This document shows positions 53,145-61,357 of a stretch of 64,000 bases of DNA, one piece after another (the first letter of the stretch is position 1; each line of letters begins with the position of its first letter). Made by a program: the position numbers and the translations under genes. Where the stretch lies: assembly GCF_026167525.1 (NCBI RefSeq), contig NZ_CP110679.1, positions 1,550,001 to 1,614,000 on the forward strand. The letters run 5' to 3'. The stretch is from Sphingomonas sp. M1-B02. GTDB lineage: Bacteria > Pseudomonadota > Alphaproteobacteria > Sphingomonadales > Sphingomonadaceae. The notes beneath the pieces are model-generated. The model did not search any database. It saw nothing but the letters and a program-made list of their open reading frames with translations, and had not been told where the DNA came from.

Positions 53145-53945
53145 CTACTTAAGCGGTCCTTCACGGCCTGTATATAAGTTTTTAAAAAACGCTATGCGAT
53201 TTGGAATTTGCTTGACTATTCTATCTCGTTCTACTGAGGGAAAACGATCCGGATGATATATTATAGTATATGCGAAGAGGGCTGACTCTGCGAAGTCTTC
53301 CTGATCTTCTGTCTTTGCGTAATCCGTTATGTAGGCGCCGTCTAGCGACTTTGCCTTTTCCCACGCTGCCCCTTCGAGATAATCCTCTTGAATAGAGGCA
53401 TGCGTACCTTCATGGAAAAAGGTCTCTTCGAGATCGTGAGTACCGATGCGCTTAGTCGCGTTGTCCGAGTATATGACAAAGAAATTGCCTTTGTCCTCTG
53501 CAAAGGCCGTGGTATCGGCGCCACCCTTGTGCACGACAATATGCTTGATTTTCTGACGGTACAGAGGAGGTAATTTTCCGATTCTTGGTATATAGCGCTT
53601 CACCTCCCTCTCTGCAGCTTCCCTGCTGCCGAAATTTTTGCTTAAGGCGACACCTATCATCGTGCCGTCTGTGAAGTATGCGTTAAATATATACGCATTT
53701 TGGACGAGTGCTTGTTCGGTACCTCGCTTGTCGGGCATTTCGAACTCGTCAAAACCCTTGTATTCTAGACGTTGGAATGAATCAGGGTCACTTTCCGTAA
53801 TGAAGTCGAAGTCGGTCCCGACGACGGATGATCGATAAAGCGCGGGCGGATCTGACACAGATGAAGTAGCTTCCATTGAAGAATGCACGCCGCGGAGCGT
53901 GATTGCCCCACCGATAATCACGACTGCGATAAGAGCTTTATTCAT
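53145..53945 (-). CDS. Exported zincin metallopeptidase (HEGTH)
   Basis: The protein has 266 residues from ATG 53945 (GCGGGAAGAAA upstream). One N-terminal hydrophobic segment (KALIAVVIIGGAITLRGV) serves as signal or anchor. The active site reads ETFFHEGTHASIQ (His178, Glu179, His182), with EDQEDFAESALFAY supplying a candidate third ligand (Glu216 or Glu220). The family is not one I can name. It lies 33 bp after the TolC-type gene, so it is the last gene of the secretion operon and probably acts in the periplasm or at the surface, possibly on the exported protein. Confidence 0.7.
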   Translation of the reverse strand: MNKALIAVVIIGGAITLRGVHSSMEATSSVSDPPALYRSSVVGTDFDFITESDPDSFQRLEYKGFDEFEMPDKRGTEQALVQNAYIFNAYFTDGTMIGVALSKNFGSREAAEREVKRYIPRIGKLPPLYRQKIKHIVVHKGGADTTAFAEDKGNFFVIYSDNATKRIGTHDLEETFFHEGTHASIQEDYLEGAAWEKAKSLDGAYITDYAKTEDQEDFAESALFAYTIIYHPDRFPSVERDRIVKQIPNRIAFFKNLYTGREGPLK

Positions 53946-53978
53946 TTTCTTCCCGCTCGATTTATGTGTTCTGCGTTA

Positions 53979-55625
53979 TCAGGGACGCAATTCTACTGTG
54001 TTCGGTCGACCTGCGTTTAGTCGGGTCAACGGGCTGTCCACGCCCTCAGGGACCGTGCGAGTCGAGGCGGGTGGACGTCGCTGTCCATCGGCCCAGTCCG
54101 ACCAAATACGTACATATCGCCGATAGTACGCTCGTGGGTCATAAAGCATGTCCAACCCAAGGCCCAAGTCGACGGCTTCGGCTGCGCCCATCGCATTAAG
54201 AAGCGCGAATGCTGCAACATAGGCGTCACGCGTCGTGTTAGAGAGCGCAATTCGGCTAGCGAGAAGTTCTTGGTCGGCATTCAGCACATCTAAAATGCTG
54301 CGCGAACCGACGGTTTGCTCGGTCTTAACGCTTCGCAGCGCCACTTCGTTCGATGCAACCGCCGATTCATTTGCTGTAATGGCCGTTAAAGAGCTGCGCC
54401 ACGTTGCGAAAGCAGCCCGCGCGCTCGCGATCGAGAGCCGCTCGGCAAAAACTGCCTCCTTCACCAGCGCGGCTCTCGCTTCTTCAGCCTGCCGCACACG
54501 GGCGCTTGCCGCACCGGCTTGGAATAAAGGGAGCCGCAGCGTTAGGCCAGCCCCGATGTTCGTCGCACTATTGGGCAAAGTGCCTCTTGGAAGACCGTTC
54601 GATAGGTCTGCCGTGCCGAGCGCATTACTGTAGGCCGTTGAGCCCACCGCCGAAATAGTTGGATATCGCTCGGCTTTCGCTGCGGCCACTACATATCCTG
54701 CGGCGCGTGCACGCGCCACGAACGAAGCCACGTCTGCATTGTCGGCCAAGGCAATTTCGACGGCCTGTTCAGCCGTGCTGGGCATCGGTGGCAACGCCGG
54801 CAGAGGTTTGAGTATGCCCGCGCGGGAGCCAACCACGCGATCAAAATTCTCTTCCGAGGACTGCAGACGGCCCTCTGCCGAGGCCAGGCTACTCTGCGCC
54901 AACGCGAGGCGGGCTTCGGACTGGGACACGTCGGTCCGCGTGAGGTCGCCCACTCGGAGGCGCGATTGCGTGGAAAGAGGGTTCACCTCCAACACTCTGA
55001 CTTGGTCCAAGGTAAAATTCCGGATCTGGCGATCACGCAAGAGGTCCGCGTAAGCGCCAATTGCCTCCACAAGCACGTCGCCTTCCATAGCACGCAAGTC
55101 CGCACGTCCTGCGATCACGCGGGTATCGGCGGCCTTCACAGAATTACGGATCCGTCCACCCGCGAACAGAACCTGCTCCAGGTCGGCGGAAGCGGTAAAA
55201 TCTCGGCCCACTGTTCCGACTTTTCGGGTGGTGTACACATCCTCATTGAACCTAGCGCTGGTGGCGATAAACGGACGTCCTTCAGCTCGCGCCAGCGCGG
55301 CGCCGTTGTCGATCGCACGAAGTGCAGCACGTTGCGCCATCAATGTAGGGTTCGTCTGATAGGTTCGAACCAACGCGTTCTGAAGGGTTTCCACTGGCGG
55401 GCTTGGTGAGACGAGGGCCCCGTTCTGAGCGGTGTCGGGAGCTTGCCCGCCGGCCCCCCCGTCCTGCGGGACAAAGACGGGGGTCCGTACGCGACACGTT
55501 GCGGCAGCAATCCGGCAGCTCAGTTGCCGACGGAAACGGACCGCCAATCTCCCCGATTCCTTCCGAGGCGTTGGGTGCATCGCCTTCGATGGCTCCTGAG
55601 GTCGCCTCATCCAAGTATGGACCAA
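53979..55625 (-). CDS. TolC-family type I secretion outer-membrane channel
   Basis: The body matches the TolC family: ETLQNALVRTYQTNPTLMAQRAALRAIDNGAALARAEGRP, LEQVLFAGGRIRNSVKAAD, LRVGDLTRTDVSQSEARLALAQSSLASAE, a second repeat LTLRLPLFQAGAASARVRQAEEARAAL, and SVKTEQTVGSRSILDVLNADQELLASR. It would form the channel for the ABC/HlyD pair in this locus. The first 60 residues are charged (RKESGRLAVRFRRQ) and no hydrophobic signal peptide is seen in any nearby frame, which is abnormal for an outer-membrane protein. The 5' end may be damaged or mis-sequenced, or start later. ATG 55580, after AGGAG, is an alternative. Confidence 0.82.
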   Translation of the reverse strand: MVHTWMRRPQEPSKAMHPTPRKESGRLAVRFRRQLSCRIAAATCRVRTPVFVPQDGGAGGQAPDTAQNGALVSPSPPVETLQNALVRTYQTNPTLMAQRAALRAIDNGAALARAEGRPFIATSARFNEDVYTTRKVGTVGRDFTASADLEQVLFAGGRIRNSVKAADTRVIAGRADLRAMEGDVLVEAIGAYADLLRDRQIRNFTLDQVRVLEVNPLSTQSRLRVGDLTRTDVSQSEARLALAQSSLASAEGRLQSSEENFDRVVGSRAGILKPLPALPPMPSTAEQAVEIALADNADVASFVARARAAGYVVAAAKAERYPTISAVGSTAYSNALGTADLSNGLPRGTLPNSATNIGAGLTLRLPLFQAGAASARVRQAEEARAALVKEAVFAERLSIASARAAFATWRSSLTAITANESAVASNEVALRSVKTEQTVGSRSILDVLNADQELLASRIALSNTTRDAYVAAFALLNAMGAAEAVDLGLGLDMLYDPRAYYRRYVRIWSDWADGQRRPPASTRTVPEGVDSPLTRLNAGRPNTVELRP

Positions 55626-55639
55626 GGACCGATCGCTTT

Positions 55640-55825
55640 TCAGTGTTTCTCAGGTGGCAGCACCGCCAGCTTCCTACCGAGCGGCAACGCATCAAGCAGG
55701 ATTGACACGCCCTCGGCATTCCGTCGCTTGAACGCCACACCGACCTTGATGAAGATATCTTTACCTTCGCCATCACGCTCTCTGATCGCGAACACATCAA
55801 AGTCAGGCTTGTTTCCTTCAGCCAT
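55640..55825 (-). CDS. Conserved 61-residue protein of unknown function
   Basis: The gene starts at ATG 55825 (GGGAGGAT upstream) and encodes MAEGNKPDFDVFAIRERDGE, then IFIKVGVAFKRRNAEGVSILLDALPLGRKLAVLPPEKH. The pattern D-V-[FY]-A-[IV]-R-E-R...K-[IV]-G-x-A-F...G-x-x-[IV]-x-L-D-A-L-P-L is shared by small proteins often found on alphaproteobacterial mobile elements. No enzymatic motif is present. It lies 14 bp upstream of the TolC-type gene and 95 bp after the ABC gene, inside the secretion operon. Confidence 0.75.
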   Translation of the reverse strand: MAEGNKPDFDVFAIRERDGEGKDIFIKVGVAFKRRNAEGVSILLDALPLGRKLAVLPPEKH

Positions 55826-55920
55826 GTTATAATCCTCCCAAATTATTACCATCGATGTTATAGTAGATCCGTAATAGCCAAAAATTATCATCTAAATCGC
55901 TTCGCAGCATATTACGTACT

Positions 55921-57597
55921 TTATATTGAGACTACCTTCAGATCTGTGACGTGAACATCTTCAGGCTTTCTAAGAGTACCGTTATCCAAAACGAAGCGTA
56001 GATTCGCATCATACCGCTTTAGTGCGAGGCGAGTGAGGACGATCAAAATACCCCCTCGAGTGAAGAATTCAGCCATGTCGCGCTTGAGGCCTTTGGACAA
56101 CGCGTCTCTGAAGGTCGCATCAGGCTCGTCGATGATCAACAGATAGGGATCTGGATAGAGGGCTCGCGCGAGGGCAAGTCTATGACGTTCACTCTTCGAG
56201 AAGATGCTACCGACCGCATCTATGCGGGTCAGATATCCCTCCGGAAGGGAGACTATCTTGTCGTGCACCTGAGCCAGGCGCGTCGCGCGAACAAGCCGGT
56301 CCCCGTCCGGCTCAGGGTCCAGACCGACGATGTTCTCCTCGATGGTACCGCCAAGAAAATCGACCCTTTGTGGTACGTAGCCGATAGTTCGGGCTGCATC
56401 GGTAATCGACAATCGTTCGATAGCGACGTTCCCAAGCAGGACCTTGCCGCCCGACCGCGGGAAACGGCCGATCAACACCTCGGCCAGAACGGTCTTGCCG
56501 GACCCGCCACCGCCAACGATTTCGACCGCCGAACCGGGCGAAACCTCGAAGGTGATGTTGCGGAGCAATTGATCGCGCGTGATCGGGCAGCGCGCTGCGA
56601 CCTGGAAGAGCCGCAAAGCGGCCGGCACTTCGGCCGTTGCCGTTGGGGTTCTAACTACGCTCAAAATCTTGTCGAGTCGTCTCCAGTTTTCCCTTGCCTC
56701 ACGGATGCTTGGCACCTGTCTCAGGAACCGCTCCGCTGGATTGAAGACATGGCGAGCAAGGTACATGCTGGCTACCATGGCACCCACCGTCAACTCGCCC
56801 TTGATCGTCAGATAAGCGGCAGCGGCTAGAGCCGTGTACTGGATCAGGAGGGTGGTATGCGATGACAGAGTCGAGAACCATGCAGTCCCGTCCTTGATTT
56901 CCACGGCCGTGTCGCGTGACCGGCGTCGCGCCACCATCCACTGCGTATTGTAGGCGGCCGTCATTTGCTGTGATTCGATCACGTGACGCGACACCTGAAG
57001 TGTATCCTTCAATTCCCCGACCTTGTCGGCGGAACGGATACGAAGCTCCTCGCGGGCCTTCGTAAACGACATCCTCCAGAAGTTGATGACGACAAGTAAC
57101 GCGAGTCCGACTACGACTACCCATCCAACTAACGGATCTATTATAAACAATACAGCCAGGAACACTGGCGACCAAAAAAAGTCCAATATGACTACCAACG
57201 AACCGGAGTGAAAGAATCCCCGCAACTGATCAGCTTCGTTTAGCCCAGCTGCCGGCTTGCTTCCGACTCTAGCGGCGTACGCATCGCGCGCCGTGGCGTT
57301 AAAAATGTAGTCCTCAATACGTTCTTGGAACTGAGCCCCGATACGCGCTAAAATGCGTCGACGAGAATAATCTAATAGAGTCATCGCCCCGAGCACGATG
57401 AGGAGAAGGATGAGCAAAACCGCCAAGGTAGCCTCCGACCTCGAGGGTAAGATCCGGTCGAAAACAAGAATCATAAAAAGAGGGCCGGCAAGCTTCAGCA
57501 GACCATAGAAGATGCTTAGAATAACGGCAAAAAACGTGATACTGCGGACACCACCAAAAGCATTCCTCAGTACATTTGCCTCCTTGACGACAGCCAT
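55921..57597 (-). CDS. Type I secretion ABC transporter with degenerate ATPase
   Basis: The protein has 558 residues from ATG 57597 (AGGGGGCGG upstream). The six-helix membrane part (residues about 20-290; FFAVILSIFYGLLKLAGPLFMILVFDRILPS is PrtD/HlyB-like without a C39 domain) is followed by an ATPase: Walker A GGGGSGKT (362-369), Q-loop YVPQ (Gln410) and Walker B LLIIDEP (486-492). The signature loop, normally LSGGQ, is FSKSE (466-470), and the switch His after ILIVLT is Arg523. Both changes hit residues needed for normal hydrolysis. It is second in the operon after the 2OG oxygenase and would export its substrate through HlyD and TolC partners. Confidence 0.88.
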   Translation of the reverse strand: MAVVKEANVLRNAFGGVRSITFFAVILSIFYGLLKLAGPLFMILVFDRILPSRSEATLAVLLILLLIVLGAMTLLDYSRRRILARIGAQFQERIEDYIFNATARDAYAARVGSKPAAGLNEADQLRGFFHSGSLVVILDFFWSPVFLAVLFIIDPLVGWVVVVGLALLVVINFWRMSFTKAREELRIRSADKVGELKDTLQVSRHVIESQQMTAAYNTQWMVARRRSRDTAVEIKDGTAWFSTLSSHTTLLIQYTALAAAAYLTIKGELTVGAMVASMYLARHVFNPAERFLRQVPSIREARENWRRLDKILSVVRTPTATAEVPAALRLFQVAARCPITRDQLLRNITFEVSPGSAVEIVGGGGSGKTVLAEVLIGRFPRSGGKVLLGNVAIERLSITDAARTIGYVPQRVDFLGGTIEENIVGLDPEPDGDRLVRATRLAQVHDKIVSLPEGYLTRIDAVGSIFSKSERHRLALARALYPDPYLLIIDEPDATFRDALSKGLKRDMAEFFTRGGILIVLTRLALKRYDANLRFVLDNGTLRKPEDVHVTDLKVVSI

Positions 57598-57649
57598 CGG
57601 TCACCGCCCCCTTTTTATGAACACTGATCGCCCTATCACCAAACAACCG

Positions 57650-58447
57650 TTATCTTTTTACTTGGTTAATATTGAAGGATATGATGATCCTGTCCGCGGC
57701 CCTGCCCTTTTCTTTGCTCGTATTGATATCTACCCCATGGTAAAGCCACGCCGGAAAAATTATCATCCTGCCCGGAACCGGTTTGAAGTTGACCTTCGTC
57801 CAGCAGTCGCGGGGGCGCTTTTTCTTAGTTTCGTATTTCGGTTGATTCATTATTAGGACCGTCCGCGGGTCAATGAATTCAATCTTACCAGCATTCTCTG
57901 GAGCTTGGACATAATAGACTCCGCTCCAAAGGCTGTTGGGGTGTACATGGGCACGATTGCCATTGCCGGGCGGGTTGATGATCGACCACATCGTCGTAAT
58001 CTTGAGTACTTGATCAGTCGCATAGTTCAGCTCGTCAGAGATCCGGCCTAGTGCTGCATCAATCTCCGTAAGGATCGGCTGATAGGCCGGATTCTTGTGC
58101 AGCATCGTAGCGCTATGCCAACTTCCAAGCTCCGCGGTATTCGACTTGTTCACAGCGACGCCGCTTTCGCGCTCGGCGTAAGTCAACTCTAGAAGCCTTT
58201 TGTTGATCTCGGCGCAGTTAACCACGTCATACTGATATACCATTGTTGGAAAGTAGTTGTTGCGAACGAACGCTTCAGAAGGGGAGGCCTTCTTGATTAA
58301 GGCCCGCGTATTGATATCGTCGGCCCGGTTCGAACCAACTCTTTTGCCAAAATCAGCCGACTTCGCAAATACCGTTTTCGCTTCGAAGCCCACGAATTCC
58401 TCGGACGCAATTTCTTGTTCTACAACGTCTGGATGAACTATCGACAT
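57650..58447 (-). CDS. 2-oxoglutarate/Fe(II)-dependent oxygenase
   Basis: The protein has 265 residues from ATG 58447 (GGAGAGAG upstream). The jelly-roll core shows ITTMWSIINPPGNGNRAHVHPNSLWSGVYYVQAP with His167 and His169, then GKIEFIDPR, and PVPGRMIIFPAWLYHGVDIN with distal His237 and 2OG-binding Arg253. This matches the putative 2OG-Fe(II) oxygenase family of TIGR02466/PF13759. A 60-residue N-terminal extension is not part of the fold. It is first in the secretion operon and shares its upstream element with the acidic repeat-protein gene, so hydroxylation of that protein (Asp, Asn or Glu side chains) is the leading hypothesis. The substrate is not proven. Confidence 0.82.
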   Translation of the reverse strand: MSIVHPDVVEQEIASEEFVGFEAKTVFAKSADFGKRVGSNRADDINTRALIKKASPSEAFVRNNYFPTMVYQYDVVNCAEINKRLLELTYAERESGVAVNKSNTAELGSWHSATMLHKNPAYQPILTEIDAALGRISDELNYATDQVLKITTMWSIINPPGNGNRAHVHPNSLWSGVYYVQAPENAGKIEFIDPRTVLIMNQPKYETKKKRPRDCWTKVNFKPVPGRMIIFPAWLYHGVDINTSKEKGRAADRIIISFNINQVKR

Positions 58448-59240
58448 GCTCTCTCTCCATCAGGTTGAGATGCTATTCGAGCATTGAACGCAAGCAAGTC
58501 TGGGGCGCCAGACGCGAGCAGGTCAAATGCCTCTAGCAAAGCAATGCCGGCCTACTATGGGCCGAGCATAGTAGTCACTAAAAGTAGACCGTTCCCGCGG
58601 GGAACACCCTACTGTCGCGCTTTGCTGTACGATCGATGCTCCAACACCACTGGGGGTCAAATGGCACTTACGGATCGCACGAAACAGACAACGCCTGACG
58701 AATACTATTATTTGGGATTTGCCCCTGGCCGCCTGAGCGCCGGATACCAAAACATTTCCGACTCAAACGGTCGCTCCTATTAAACACATTTGATGGTCGA
58801 GAGTCAATCACGACGGGCACAACAGATCCGCCCCCTATGGAACAGATCCGAGACTCTTCGCCGCATTTGAGTAAGCTTTGATTAGGGGCCTCGGTACGTG
58901 GGTGAGCTTCGGGCAAACCCCCCACGATAGACGATTGGGCTGATGAAGGACGTCGCTTCTAGCGGACGCGAAGCATCACCTGCGCTATTGACTATTGGCT
59001 TAGGCCAAGTGATCATTTCGTCGATTATACTAAGATAAGGCGTTTGGAGCGATCGATTCGGCGTCTGGGTGCCCCCATCAACCGCCAAGCCAGTTACAGC
59101 GGATTTGCCGGCGATAGATTTGATGCGGTGCGCCATTCGAGCGTCGGCGCTACAAGCGGCATATAGTGGGATAGCTAGCAGTTCGGCTATTAGTCTGGCC
59201 GAGCTTGCCGGAGGTTCCGTTCGAGAGGGGGGATGTTTGC
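58448..59240. other. Divergent regulatory region, oxygenase operon / hlyD
   Basis: No gene can be supported in about 790 bp. It contains the 117-bp element shared with the repeat-protein gene (58546-58662). A 40-codon plus-strand frame at 58661 (MALTDRTKQTTPDEYYYLGF) has no ribosome site or counterpart and is not claimed. Confidence 0.5.
58546..58662 (-). promoter_or_regulatory. Shared upstream element, copy A (oxygenase operon)
   Basis: The element begins 99 bp before the oxygenase start. It opens with GCCGGCCTAC, carries the palindrome GTTCCC-GCG-GGGAAC (58591-58605), then CTGTCGCGCTTTGCT, and ends with GGGGTCAAA. The same features in the same order and spacing occur at 62786-62902. On the sense strand it reads TTTGACCCC... 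at its start, a possible -35 region. It likely holds promoter and operator for co-regulation. Confidence 0.65.
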
Positions 59241-60554
59241 ATGCCATCGCAAGAAAAGCGCGGCCGGCGCTCGTGGACTATTCGAAAACCCCTAGGAATC
59301 GGTTTGGCGGCTTTGATTGGCCTGTTTGGCTTTGTCTTCGTGTGGGCTTCGACTTTCAATATTTCCGGCGCCGTCATCGGCAAGGGGCAGGTTCAGGCGT
59401 CGGTCAACCGGATTGCCGTTCAGCACCCGATTGGGGGCGTAGTGGCAAAGATTTTGGTGAATAGCGGGGACAAAGTAAAAAGCGGGGACGTCGTTGTGAA
59501 ACTTGACGACTCATCGCTTCGCTCGGAACTGGCCACGATCGACAGCGAGCTGTTCGAACTGCTCGCCAACGAGGCTCGACTTGAAGCCGAGCTAGAGAAC
59601 CGCGCGACCCTTGCGCCCCACCCCCTTCTGCAAGAGGCCCGCCAGAACAACCCTGGGGTGGAATCTCTATTGAAACAGCAGCAACGCCAACTCGACGCTC
59701 ATTTTCGTTCCGTCGGCACGCAGGTTTCCCTTCTGCATAGACAAAGAAGCCAGATTTCGGATGAGGCCATCGGCGTTCAGTCCGCCCTCACGGCCAAGCG
59801 TGAAGAGCTCGCGCTTCTAGAAGACGAGCTCTCCCAAGCGAAGCAGAACTTACAAAATGGATATGTTACAAGAACAGTGGTGTCGAACCTGCAGAGAGAC
59901 ACCATAAAAGCTAGGGGCGAGTTAGGTAGCTTGGCTGCAAAGAAGGCTGAGCTGAACGGAAAGGTCGCCGAGCAATCCGTGAAGACCTACGCGGCACCGT
60001 TGGATATCAGGGAGGTCAGTGCGGACAGACTTAACTTGTTACGTCAGCAGTCAAAGCGACTGATTGAGAACCGGAACGCGCTCGTTTACAAACTTAGTAA
60101 ATTGGATGTGCGCGCGCCCGTGGGCGGAAGGGTTTTTGATTCAAAGCTGCTTGGACCACTATCGGTTGTAGAAGCGGCTAAGCCGATCATGTACATCGTG
60201 CCGAACGACAAACCGGGCTTAGTGGTAGTCCGCGTCGACGCGACGGATATCGAGCAGGTCCAGGTCGGTCAGGAAACAGGACTCAGGTTCACCACGTTCA
60301 ATAAAAGATCAACGCCTATCATAGATGGCCGAGTAACGGCCATTTCGGCCGATGCATTTCGCGATGAAAAAACGCAAGCATTTTATTATTTCGTCGACGT
60401 CAGTCTCCTGGAAAGCGAGATGCAGAAGCTTGGAAATGTCGAACTGCTTCCAGGAATGCCGGTCGATGCCTTTCTCAAGACAGAAAGCCGCTCGCCCGCG
60501 AGCTATGTCATTAGACCGATCACGGACTTTTTCGCCAAGGCCTTTCGCGATTGA
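59241..60554 (+). CDS. HlyD-family type I secretion periplasmic adaptor
   Basis: The protein has 437 residues from ATG 59241, with GAGAGGGGGG 8 bp upstream; an in-frame start 36 bp earlier is less likely. One membrane helix (IGLAALIGLFGFVFVWASTF) is followed by the lipoyl half (QHPIGGVVAKILVNSGDKVKSGDVVVKLDD), a long coiled coil (about residues 85-275, many Glu/Gln/Leu/Arg heptads), the second lipoyl part (LDVRAPVGGRVFDSKLLGP) and the C-terminal barrel (ELLPGMPVDAFLKTESRSPASYVIRPITDFFAKAFRD). This is the PrtE/HlyD adaptor class. It is the only plus-strand gene of the secretion locus and lies between the oxygenase operon and the repeat-protein gene. Confidence 0.9.
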   Translation: MPSQEKRGRRSWTIRKPLGIGLAALIGLFGFVFVWASTFNISGAVIGKGQVQASVNRIAVQHPIGGVVAKILVNSGDKVKSGDVVVKLDDSSLRSELATIDSELFELLANEARLEAELENRATLAPHPLLQEARQNNPGVESLLKQQQRQLDAHFRSVGTQVSLLHRQRSQISDEAIGVQSALTAKREELALLEDELSQAKQNLQNGYVTRTVVSNLQRDTIKARGELGSLAAKKAELNGKVAEQSVKTYAAPLDIREVSADRLNLLRQQSKRLIENRNALVYKLSKLDVRAPVGGRVFDSKLLGPLSVVEAAKPIMYIVPNDKPGLVVVRVDATDIEQVQVGQETGLRFTTFNKRSTPIIDGRVTAISADAFRDEKTQAFYYFVDVSLLESEMQKLGNVELLPGMPVDAFLKTESRSPASYVIRPITDFFAKAFRD

Positions 60555-60656
60555 GCAGAATGCTGCTGGGCGTTGCTCCTCATCGCCCTAACCCGCGCAA
60601 GCCAGTTCCTGCAATGCTTCAAATCCCTAGGGGATAAGAGCTGGTCGTCAAAAGCC

Positions 60657-60810
60657 TGGCGGGGAACCCTCGGCGCTGTCCGTCTACTGGCCCACAGAGA
60701 ACCTCAATTCCCGCAACTCCTCCAACCGACGATTAGCCTCAAAGACGCTTTGAATCCAATCTTTGAGACGCGGTTCAGGTATCTAAATCGCGGAGAGGGG
60801 GGCGATCGCA
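60657..60810 (-). pseudogene. Truncated copy of the M3-like peptidase 3' end
   Basis: GGCGGGGAACCCTCGGCG followed by GTCTACTGGC and a tract rich in matches parallels 49728-49890 (GGCGGGGCAACCTTCGGCG, GTCTACTGGC), covering the last codons and the downstream flank of the peptidase gene. In the peptidase frame it is interrupted by stops. It shows that a related gene once lay directly behind the adaptor gene. The rest of 60555-61233 shows nothing recognisable. Confidence 0.6.
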
Positions 60811-61233
60811 GCGTCATCAACGGAAGGGCAAGCGCGGGAGTCGCGAAAGTGACCTTGCCGCCCTCACGGAACCCCGAGCTTCGCCAGACTATCCGGTTTG
60901 CTGAATAGCGCATGCGGTAACGTCGACCTCCTCGAGAGAGGACCGTCCCCGGCTCGCGGTCAAACGCTGGTTATCGGCGCTTAGCTTTGGAGTACATCGA
61001 TCGAACTGCGGCCTCGAGCCGCCCACAAGCCCAGTCGAGTGGCCTTCCGTACGTTGGCGTCGGCATTTCTTATGGCGCTCCTCTCATCGCTCAAACGATA
61101 GCAGGGCTTGAACTCGACCGGCTCAGGAAATCTCACCAGCGCCACGCTTCTGAGAAGCGAAGGAATGCCTGCCCTTATGTTGCCATAGAAGGAACGCGGC
61201 TTGGGCGGCGCCTCATTGACGTCGACAGATCAG
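60811..61233. other. Gene-poor stretch before repeat-protein terminator
   Basis: Only short unsupported frames are seen; long plus-strand frames that start here run into the tandem-repeat DNA and are its mirror image. Confidence 0.45.
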
Positions 61234-61263
61234 AAAAAAAACCCCCAGCCGAAGCTGGGGGTT
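61234..61263 (-). terminator. Rho-independent terminator of repeat-protein gene
   Basis: AACCCCCAGC (61240-61249) and GCTGGGGGTT (61254-61263) form a perfect 10-bp stem around CGAA; on the minus strand it is followed by a run of eight T. It lies about 95 bp beyond the stop codon of the repeat-protein gene. A second 10-bp stem, GGTGCGACCG (61309-61318) with CGGTCGCACC (61328-61337), lies only 20 bp beyond the stop. Confidence 0.85.
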
Positions 61264-61357
61264 CTCTCGAAACCTGGAGAAGGCCGGCTATCGGCCTCTC
61301 CCTTGTTTGGTGCGACCGACAGGTCGCCGGTCGCACCTTCACAAGTTCGGACGCCGA

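Noticed and set aside
58661..58783. Forty-codon plus-strand frame beginning next to the shared element, considered as a small precursor peptide
   Set aside because: No ribosome site and nothing similar beside the other copy of the element.
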